From: Gammaproteobacteria bacterium
GTDB taxonomy: Bacteria; Pseudomonadota; Gammaproteobacteria; Steroidobacterales; Steroidobacteraceae
Direction of reading: 5' to 3'
Length of the DNA stretch: 38,999 nucleotides
Assembly (NCBI GenBank): GCA_003132025.1
Contig: PKWJ01000045.1
Span: forward strand, 110,956-149,954
The position numbers and the translations under genes were made by a program. The notes beneath the pieces are model-generated. The model was not told the DNA's origin and made no database searches. It worked only from the letters and a program-made list of their open reading frames with translations. The stretch's first letter is position 1. Every line of letters starts with the position of its first letter. Positions 33,012-38,999 of the stretch are shown here, in pieces.

Positions 33012-35162
33012 TTAAAAATGCAGCGAAAGCGTATCGAAGGCGGTAAGTCTGGGACCGTAGGCTGACTGGAAGATGCCGATGCCTTCTGCCGGTCGGATCA
33101 GGTTCACGCGATCGAACAGGTTGAGCACCGAGATCCGATTGGTCAGCACGCCCACTCCCGGGATTTCAAACGAACGCTCGACACTCAGGTTCACCTGCAC
33201 CACCTCGGGCAGTCGCTCCAGATCGGCAAAACCAGCGCGCAGTCCGCTGCTGTAGATGCCATCCAGATTCAGTGACCAGGACCGCCAGCGATAGCTGGCA
33301 CCGGCCGAGGCGCCGTAGCGCGGTTGGTGATCCAGCACCAGGTTGTGGCTGTCGATGTATGCCAGCTCGTCAGGGTCAAAGTTGAACTGCCCGGTGTCGA
33401 CGCCATGCTGGCTGTTCATGCCGACGGTCAAGTTGCCGTAGGCACTGAAATGACTGGTCCTGTACTTGAGCGCAAGTTCGGTACCCCAGATGCGGCCCCA
33501 GCTGTAGTTGAACGGGGCAAAGATCGGGACCACGCCAAACTGTCCGGTATCCAGATAGTGCTGGGTACGTTCGAAGAACGTGTCCACCGACGCGGTGAAG
33601 TTCTGGCTGAGCTGACGCGCGACGCCCATGTCCCATTCGTAGTCGTCCTCGGTTTCCGGAGTGGCAATCCCCGGCGGCCCGGCCGCAGTGGTGTTCTGAA
33701 ACGCCGGCTGCGCCGTCGGCGAGATGCCCTGAAACGACGGCACCTGGAAGTAGCGTGCGAAACCGACATGGAACGTGGTGCTGCTGTCGGCGTCGTAGAT
33801 GAAATTCAGCGTCGGATCGAGTTGCCCGCGCGCGGTAAAGCCATCCAGATGATCCCACCGCAGGCCGATGTTGCTGCGAAGCTTCGGCGTCAGCTGCCAC
33901 AGATCGTTGACATAGACACCGAGCACGACGTTACTGGCCTCGCTGTTGTTCACCACGCCGATCGGTACCGTGCTGCTCTGGGTACACGCAGGATCCGAGG
34001 CGCACGCTGCGTCGACCGGAAATACCAGCGACGAATCGTTGACGCTGACGCGGTAGTCGGCGATGTAGATGCCGCTGCCCAGGGTGTGTGCACCGTAGGC
34101 ATAAGTGAGATCGCCCTGGAACGTATGGTCGTGGTCGACATGACTCGCGGTGGATGCCACGCCCTGGTAAATCAGTTCGCCGACGTCATCCGGCCGGAAG
34201 CGCTGCGAGATTCCATGTTCAGAGTAGGCCAGCTGGTAACTCAGCTCGGCGCTGGGTGTGCCGACCAGCGACACCACGGCCAGGTAATCGCCGAAGTCGA
34301 GATCGGAGTTGATGGCCGACGACGGCGGCGGAGCGACCACTCCCGCCAGGTCGAACTGCGGATCCAGACCCGGGACGTTGGGAAGCTGATTGTTGCTGCT
34401 GGCAGCGGACAGCAGCAGCGTCAGCTTGGTCGTGTTGTCGAGCGGATAGGAAAAAAATCCGAACGCCTGTCCCTGTTTGGTCCGGTCGTGGATGGCATCG
34501 GTGCCAGGGGTGGCGGAGCTGAATGCGGTGTTGCTTTGATCGTAGAGCACACTGACATAGGAGCTCAGTTGGCCGTTACAGCCGGCGAGTTGCAGGCTCG
34601 GCTGGAAGGTACTTCTCTGGCCGGCCAGCACGCTCACGTCACCGCCGGGCTGATCGCAACCATCCTTGGTTCTGATGTCCACCACGCCGCCGGTGGCATA
34701 GCTGTAGCGCGCCGGCAGGATTCCATCCAGCAGGTCGAGTTGCTTGACGAACATCGGATTGATCATCGACAGGAACGGCGGGTTGGTGTTGATATCGAGC
34801 GGAATCAGCACGCCATTGATCTGGTACTGGAACTGCGGACCCTCGGTGTTGCGGATGTGGATCTGCTGGTTCTGGTCGATGGCGACGCCGGGCATGTGGG
34901 TCAGCACATCGGTGATGGCTGTGGTGTCGCCCGCCGGCAGCGCGTTGATGTCCTGCGCCGTGACTGCATAGTCGTTCGCGCCGGTCGGTGAGATCTCCGG
35001 TCCCCCGAGGCGCGTCGCCTCGATGACCACGGTCTCGAGCTTGTCGGAGCTTGGTGCCATGGCGGTCTGGGCCTGCAGCCGGCCGCAGCAAACTGACAAC
35101 AGCAGCAGCAGCGAGACTTGAAATCGTCGTGGCGCGCGTAGCCTTCGAAGCGTCAGGGGCAT
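33012..35162 (-). CDS. TonB-dependent outer-membrane receptor 5 (Fur-type promoter)
   Basis: This is a 716-residue receptor of the smaller class, not closely related to receptors 1-4. The signal peptide is about 1-32 (FQVSLLLLLSVCCGRLQAQ). The plug begins LETVVIEATRLGG (about 42) and contains ALPAGDTTAITDVLTHMPGV, FQYQINGVLIPLD and LDLLDGILPARYSYATGGVVDIRT. The barrel ends with RISVLNLFDRVNLIRPAEG, then GPRLTAFDTLSLHF with a C-terminal Phe. The promoter has a strong sigma-70 pair and an overlapping Fur-like box, which makes iron, heme or siderophore uptake the best guess. No TonB-ExbBD or siderophore genes are adjacent. Confidence 0.92.
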   Translation of the reverse strand: MPLTLRRLRAPRRFQVSLLLLLSVCCGRLQAQTAMAPSSDKLETVVIEATRLGGPEISPTGANDYAVTAQDINALPAGDTTAITDVLTHMPGVAIDQNQQIHIRNTEGPQFQYQINGVLIPLDINTNPPFLSMINPMFVKQLDLLDGILPARYSYATGGVVDIRTKDGCDQPGGDVSVLAGQRSTFQPSLQLAGCNGQLSSYVSVLYDQSNTAFSSATPGTDAIHDRTKQGQAFGFFSYPLDNTTKLTLLLSAASSNNQLPNVPGLDPQFDLAGVVAPPPSSAINSDLDFGDYLAVVSLVGTPSAELSYQLAYSEHGISQRFRPDDVGELIYQGVASTASHVDHDHTFQGDLTYAYGAHTLGSGIYIADYRVSVNDSSLVFPVDAACASDPACTQSSTVPIGVVNNSEASNVVLGVYVNDLWQLTPKLRSNIGLRWDHLDGFTARGQLDPTLNFIYDADSSTTFHVGFARYFQVPSFQGISPTAQPAFQNTTAAGPPGIATPETEDDYEWDMGVARQLSQNFTASVDTFFERTQHYLDTGQFGVVPIFAPFNYSWGRIWGTELALKYRTSHFSAYGNLTVGMNSQHGVDTGQFNFDPDELAYIDSHNLVLDHQPRYGASAGASYRWRSWSLNLDGIYSSGLRAGFADLERLPEVVQVNLSVERSFEIPGVGVLTNRISVLNLFDRVNLIRPAEGIGIFQSAYGPRLTAFDTLSLHF

Positions 35163-35187
35163 CGGCAGACCTCAATACGAACGAGAA

Positions 35188-35210
35188 CGAGAATCGTTAT
35201 TATTAACGAT
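35188..35210 (-). promoter_or_regulatory. Fur-like box and palindrome at the receptor 5 promoter
   Basis: CGAGAATCGTTATTA (35188-35202) matches the Fur consensus TGATAATnATTATCA at 10 of 14 positions in reverse reading. Overlapping it, ATCGTTA (35193-35199) and TAACGAT (35204-35210) form a perfect 7-base inverted repeat. The block covers the predicted transcription start. Confidence 0.65.
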
Positions 35211-35237
35211 ACTAGAAAGGTCTACGGTCGCGGTCAA
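35209..35237 (-). promoter_or_regulatory. sigma-70 promoter of receptor 5
   Basis: On the minus strand TTGACC (35237-35232) and TAGTAT (35214-35209) are separated by exactly 17 bases. They match the consensus at 5 and 4 of 6 positions. The transcription start would be near 35202, inside the Fur-like box. Confidence 0.65.
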
Positions 35238-35383
35238 GCCAGAATGCTGCGCAGCGTTAGTTGCTGCGAATTTGGGGTTCAGTCAGCCGGCAGGCGCCTA
35301 TCTGCGGCGATCTTCGTCGATATGATGCGATAATTATAGATTTTTACCGACTTAGGGTAATACTGCGCCTATCAGCAAAATGG

Positions 35384-36562
35384 CTAGACAGCCTCGATGG
35401 CGATTGCAGTGGCTTCCCCGCCACCAATGCACAGCGAAGCCACACCGCGCTTGAGCCCCCTCGCCTTCAGTGCGTGCACCAGCGTGGTCATGATCCTGGC
35501 GCCGGTGGCGCCGATTGGATGGCCCATCGCGCAGGCCCCGCCGTTGACGTTGACCCGCGCGTGGGCAAGTCCGACATCGCGCATCGCGGCCATCGTCACC
35601 ACCGCGAACGCTTCGTTGATCTCGTACAGATCCACCGCGGCCGCGGTCCAGCCCGCTTTTTCCAGCACGCGCCGGATCGCGCCCGCCGGCGCGGTGGTGA
35701 ACCACTCCGGCGCGTGTGCATGACTGGCATAGGCCACCACGCGCGCCAGTGGCGCGGCGCCGGCCGCCCGCGCCGCCGCCTCACTCATCAGCACCAGCGC
35801 CGCCGCGCCATCGGCGATCGACGAGGAACTGGCCGCCGTGACGGTGCCGTCCTTGGAAAATGCCGGTTTGAGATTCGCGATCTTGCTGATATCACAGTTG
35901 AACGGCGGCTCGTCGCGTTCCACCAGTTGATCGCCCTTGCGGCCCTTGATCGTGACCGCCGCGATTTCGGCGCCAAAGGCGCCGCTGTTGCAGGCCGCCA
36001 GCGCGCGTCGCACCGATTCGGCCGCGAACTCATCCTGGTCGGCACGCGAGAACTGATATTTGCTCGCGGTGGCATCCGCGAAATGACCCATCATCTGGCC
36101 GTCATACGGATTCTGCAGGCCGTCGTAGAACATGTGATCGAGGATCTCACCGTGACCCATGCGATAACCCTGGCGCGCCTTGGGCAGCAGGTAGGGCGCG
36201 TTGGTCATCGACTCGAAGCCGCCGGCCACCACGATGCGCGCGGATCCGGCGCGGATCGCATCGCAGCCGATCATCGCGCTGCGCATGCCCGAACCGCAGA
36301 CCTTGTTGATGGTGGTCACCGGAACGCTGTGCGGCAGGCCCGCGCCGATGGACGCCTGGCGCGCCGGCGCCTGTCCGAGCCCGGCCGGCAGCACGCAGCC
36401 GAGAATGACCTCGTCAATCTGCTCACCGCTCACGCGGCTGTCGCTCACGGCGGCGCGCACGGCAGCGCTTGCCAGTTGCGGTGCGGTCGCGCCGCTGAGG
36501 GCGCCCTGGAAAGCACCGATCGGCGTGCGCCGCGCGGCGACGATGAAGATGTCCTCAGTCAT
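35384..36562 (-). CDS. acetyl-CoA acetyltransferase (thiolase)
   Basis: This is a 392-residue thiolase starting at ATG 36562. The acylated cysteine is Cys89 in NKVCGSGMRSAM, at the usual place. The C-terminal motifs NGGACAMGHPIGATG (catalytic His) and SLCIGGGEATAIAIEA (second Cys) are intact. Such enzymes split acetoacetyl-CoA into two acetyl-CoA or run the reverse condensation. It is the third gene of the unit after the two CoA-transferase subunits (52-base gap), which points to the degradative direction on acetoacetate or a related ketoacid. The exact chain-length preference cannot be read. Confidence 0.93.
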   Translation of the reverse strand: MTEDIFIVAARRTPIGAFQGALSGATAPQLASAAVRAAVSDSRVSGEQIDEVILGCVLPAGLGQAPARQASIGAGLPHSVPVTTINKVCGSGMRSAMIGCDAIRAGSARIVVAGGFESMTNAPYLLPKARQGYRMGHGEILDHMFYDGLQNPYDGQMMGHFADATASKYQFSRADQDEFAAESVRRALAACNSGAFGAEIAAVTIKGRKGDQLVERDEPPFNCDISKIANLKPAFSKDGTVTAASSSSIADGAAALVLMSEAAARAAGAAPLARVVAYASHAHAPEWFTTAPAGAIRRVLEKAGWTAAAVDLYEINEAFAVVTMAAMRDVGLAHARVNVNGGACAMGHPIGATGARIMTTLVHALKARGLKRGVASLCIGGGEATAIAIEAV

Positions 36563-36614
36563 GACCAAGCCCCCGGGGGAGATGTCTCCAAAATGCGTGC
36601 CCGGTGCCGGTAAT

Positions 36615-37268
36615 TCAAGCCGTCGCTCGCAGCGCCGTTCGGAAGCTGGCGGTGGATTTGGCGCGCACGTCGTCCTCGGTCACACCCGGGGCGAGTTCGA
36701 TCAGATCAAACGGCGCGTGGCGGTCGGCTCGGTTGAATACCGCCAGGTCGGTGATCAGCATGTCCACCACGCCGGCGCCGGTGAGCGGCAGTTCGCAGGC
36801 GGGCTTGAACTTGGGCGAGCCGTCGCGCGCGACGTGTTCCATCAGCACGATCACGCGCTTGACGCCGGCCACCAGGTCCATGGCGCCGCCCATGCCCTTG
36901 ACCACCTTGCCGGGCACCATCCAGTTGGCAAGATCCCCGCGCTCGGACACTTCCATGCCGCCGAGCACCGACAGGTTGATGTGGCCGCCGCGAATCATGC
37001 CGAAGCTGTCGGCCGAGGAGAAATACGAGGAGATCGGCAGCTCGGTGATGGTCTGCTTGCCGGCGTTGATCAGGTCCGGGTCTTCGTCGCCCTCGAACGG
37101 GAACGGCCCCATGCCGAGCATGCCGTTCTCCGATTGCAGCACCACCTTCATGCCGGCGGGAATGTAGTTGGCCACCAGCGTCGGGATGCCGATGCCAAGA
37201 TTGACGTAGAAGCCGTCGCGTAGCTCGCGCGCCGCGCGTTCGGCCAGTTGTTCACGCGACCACGGCAT
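36615..37268 (-). CDS. scoB: 3-oxoacid CoA-transferase, subunit B
   Basis: This is a 217-residue beta subunit. The catalytic glutamate is in [12 protein letters not shown] (Glu47), preceded by [19 protein letters not shown]. Further family blocks are [27 protein letters not shown] and [23 protein letters not shown]. Together with subunit A it moves CoA from succinyl-CoA (or another donor) to a 3-ketoacid such as acetoacetate. Its start overlaps the end of subunit A by 17 bases. The thiolase downstream uses the product. Confidence 0.94.
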   Translation of the reverse strand: MPWSREQLAERAARELRDGFYVNLGIGIPTLVANYIPAGMKVVLQSENGMLGMGPFPFEGDEDPDLINAGKQTITELPISSYFSSADSFGMIRGGHINLSVLGGMEVSERGDLANWMVPGKVVKGMGGAMDLVAGVKRVIVLMEHVARDGSPKFKPACELPLTGAGVVDMLITDLAVFNRADRHAPFDLIELAPGVTEDDVRAKSTASFRTALRATA

Positions 37269-37989
37269 GACTCACTCGCTTGCGCACCGTGCGCTGCTCG
37301 ATCGGTTTGCGATAGTTGTCGCCCTGCAGGATGCGCTGCACGAAGATGCCCGGCGTGTGGATCTGATCCGGATCGAGCTCGCCGACATCCACCAGATGCT
37401 CGACTTCCGCCACGGTGATCCGGCCGGCCGTGGCCATCACCGGATTGAAATTGCGCGCCGTCTTGCGATACACGAGATTGCCCTCGCGATCGCCTTTCCA
37501 GGCTTTGACGATGGCCAGATCCGCGGTCAGTCCGGTCTCGAGCACGTAGGTCTCGCCGTCAACCACCCGCGTTTCCTTGCCCTCGGCGACCTTGGTGCCG
37601 GCACCGGTACGGGTATAGAAGCCGTAGATGCCCGCGCCGCCGGCGCGGATGCGTTCCGCCAGGGTGCCCTGTGGATTGAATTCGATTTCGATCTCGCCCT
37701 GCAGATACTGCCGCTCGAACTCCTTGTTCTCCCCGACGTAGGAGGAAATCATCTTGCGGATCTGGCGCGCCTGGAGCAGCAGCCCCAGCCCGCGGTCATC
37801 GATACCGGCATTGTTGGAAATCACAGTCAGCTGCTTTACCCCCAGTTCGGACAACGCCGCAATCAGATGCTCCGCGATGCCGCACAGGCCGAAGCCACCC
37901 GACAGGATCGACATGCCGTCGTGCGCGATATCGGCCAGGGCCGCCTTCGCGTTGGGAAACACCTTGCCGCCGGCCGCCGAGCTAGCCAT
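37252..37989 (-). CDS. scoA: 3-oxoacid CoA-transferase, subunit A
   Basis: This is a 245-residue alpha subunit. The frame is open further upstream, but ATG 37989 has a GGGG-type ribosome site and gives the normal N-terminus ([20 protein letters not shown]). Family motifs are [76 protein letters not shown] and [31 protein letters not shown]. It is the first of three genes for ketoacid activation and cleavage, beginning 31 bases after the arnD stop. Confidence 0.94.
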   Translation of the reverse strand: MASSAAGGKVFPNAKAALADIAHDGMSILSGGFGLCGIAEHLIAALSELGVKQLTVISNNAGIDDRGLGLLLQARQIRKMISSYVGENKEFERQYLQGEIEIEFNPQGTLAERIRAGGAGIYGFYTRTGAGTKVAEGKETRVVDGETYVLETGLTADLAIVKAWKGDREGNLVYRKTARNFNPVMATAGRITVAEVEHLVDVGELDPDQIHTPGIFVQRILQGDNYRKPIEQRTVRKRVSHAVVA

Positions 37990-38020
37990 GGTCACCCCCT
38001 GCACTAAACCGGAAATGATA

Positions 38021-38968
38021 CTAGAGCCCGGCCGGCCCTTGCACCGCCAGAACGCCGCTGCGGCCCGGCACCGAACCCGACTGCACCCGGCCGGCAGGCA
38101 GGCCCGCGACATTGAGTCCCGCAAACAGCGTTCGCATCGATACCAGCTGGTAGCCCTGCCCATGCCAGCCTTGTATCAGCCGCCGGAATACCGGCAGCAG
38201 CTTCATGCCTTCGAGCTCGGCATGCAACGTGAATACGTGGCTGGCGCGCTTGGCGCGGGTGCGCTCGAGCAGCGCCTGGTGCACGTTGTCCACCGTTATG
38301 CCGTCCACGCCGATCAGTTCATCGAGCGTGGGCAGTGTGGTCGGCAGCTGCGGGCAGGCGCTGCGACGCTGCGGCTGCGGCGCCGGCGGGGACAGCAGCG
38401 GCACGAACGGCGCCTCACCGCGGGTGTCCGAGGCGTACAGAAATCCCATCTCCTCTTCCAACTCGAGCGCAGCCTCATTCATCTGCCAGCCGGCGGCACC
38501 GTGCACCTGCGGCTTGGTGCCGAAGACTTCGCGAAACCGGTGCACCGCACGCAGCATCTGATCGCGCGTCCAGGCCTCGCCGCGCCGGCCGACGAAGTCC
38601 TGCCAGGTGGTGTGATCGAAGCAGTGCACACCGACCTCGTAGCCGGCGTCACGCACGCTGCGCATGAAGTCTCCGGCGCGGCGTCCGATATCCGGCCCCG
38701 GCAGCAAGGTGCCGTACAGCAGCGTGCGCAGCCCGTAGTGCTCCAGCACCGAAGTGCGCGACACCTTGTGCGCAAAATCGAACATTCCGCGCCGGAACAC
38801 GCGCCGCAAGGCGCGACCGGTGTGGTCGGGACCCAGGCTGAACAGGAAGGTGGCATCCGCCTGGGCGCGTTTCAGGGCTTGGACCAGCGCCGGCACGCCC
38901 TCGCGTGTGCCGCGCAGCGTGTCGACATCAATTTTAAGCGCAAGCTGCAAGGCACTTGCCTCGATCAT
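38021..38968 (-). CDS. arnD: ArnD-type deacetylase of undecaprenyl-phosphate aminoarabinose synthesis
   Basis: This is a 315-residue polysaccharide-deacetylase-fold protein close to E. coli ArnD. Blocks in common are LKIDVDTLRGTREGVPAL, ATFLFSLGPDHTGRAL, YGTLLPGPDIG, YEVGVHCFDHTTWQ, HGAAGWQMNEAALE, SDTRGEAPFVPLL, LPTTLPTLDELIG and VFTLHAELEG. The aspartate of IDVD and the two histidines of HCFDH are likely metal or catalytic residues. ArnD deformylates the lipid-linked sugar before transfer to lipid A. The C-terminal tail (about 280-315) is longer than in E. coli. An open frame from the right edge to TGA 38965 overlaps the start by ATGA, so the preceding gene (perhaps another arn gene) probably lies just outside. 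Downstream come the CoA-transferase genes, not arnT. Confidence 0.88.
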   Translation of the reverse strand: MIEASALQLALKIDVDTLRGTREGVPALVQALKRAQADATFLFSLGPDHTGRALRRVFRRGMFDFAHKVSRTSVLEHYGLRTLLYGTLLPGPDIGRRAGDFMRSVRDAGYEVGVHCFDHTTWQDFVGRRGEAWTRDQMLRAVHRFREVFGTKPQVHGAAGWQMNEAALELEEEMGFLYASDTRGEAPFVPLLSPPAPQPQRRSACPQLPTTLPTLDELIGVDGITVDNVHQALLERTRAKRASHVFTLHAELEGMKLLPVFRRLIQGWHGQGYQLVSMRTLFAGLNVAGLPAGRVQSGSVPGRSGVLAVQGPAGL

Positions 38969-38999
38969 CCTTCACAGGGAGGATTCACACTATGAGAGA

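Noticed and set aside
33324-34991. A 555-codon open frame on the plus strand
   Set aside because: It lies opposite receptor 5, whose plug and barrel motifs are clear; the plus frame shows no domain or start signal.
1-38999. CRISPR array, tRNA, rRNA or complete insertion sequence
   Set aside because: I saw no regularly spaced short repeats, no cloverleaf with a CCA-type end, no rRNA core sequence and no transposase; the only recombinase is the frameshifted integrase remnant.

Overview
The window is high-GC Gram-negative chromosomal DNA. It encodes five large TonB-dependent outer-membrane receptors, a Feo ferrous-iron operon, a Fur-like operator, ArnD, and a bufferin (DUF2282/DUF692) operon with a SigF/NrsF-type regulator pair. 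Receptors with the N-terminal VTGSRI-type plug sequence, together with this gene mix, suggest a soil or freshwater gammaproteobacterium of the Xanthomonadales/Nevskiales/Steroidobacteraceae kind. That placement is an inference from gene content; no rRNA or tRNA is present to test it.

Layout. 1-361 (-) is the N-terminal part of an alpha-glucan phosphorylase. 0.8-14.7 kb (+) is a receptor array. It holds two related receptors, with a secreted protein of unknown function coupled to the first and a DUF192 protein after the second. Two near-identical 910-aa receptors follow; they are a tandem duplication of about 3.35 kb that includes promoter region, gene and terminator. 14.8-20.1 kb has a secreted amidase (-), a double-DTG retropepsin-like protein, a tiny lipoprotein resembling a receptor plug start, a periplasmic Cache protein and a chemoreceptor. 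20.1-22.6 kb (-) is feoA-feoB plus a small membrane protein. 22.8-25.3 kb (-) is the bufferin operon bufA-bufB-bufC-doxX, read divergently from sigF-nrsF (25.4-26.6 kb, +).

26.6-32.0 kb is less gene-dense and looks like a patched accessory region. It contains a TPR protein, an unknown membrane protein, an MFS transporter, the 3' remnant of a TPR gene, a brnTA toxin-antitoxin locus and a frameshifted tyrosine-recombinase remnant. After this come a CPBP protease-family membrane protein (+) and a fifth receptor (-) with a clear sigma-70 promoter and overlapping Fur-like box. An acetoacetate-type operon (CoA-transferase A and B, then thiolase; -) follows, and finally arnD (-), which enters the operon from the right edge.

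How the genes work together. The receptor array suggests nutrient or siderophore scavenging with paralogue expansion. Feo and the fifth receptor supply iron. The bufferin locus handles metal stress (copper in characterised relatives), with the ECF sigma factor and its membrane anti-sigma as the switch: a GTAACC-N15-CGAA promoter of SigF type lies just upstream of bufA. The most notable unexplained signals are the plug-like mini-lipoprotein, a hairpin or operator with a compensatory base change upstream of both duplicated receptors, and a BrnT toxin whose N-terminal strand lacks a normal start codon.
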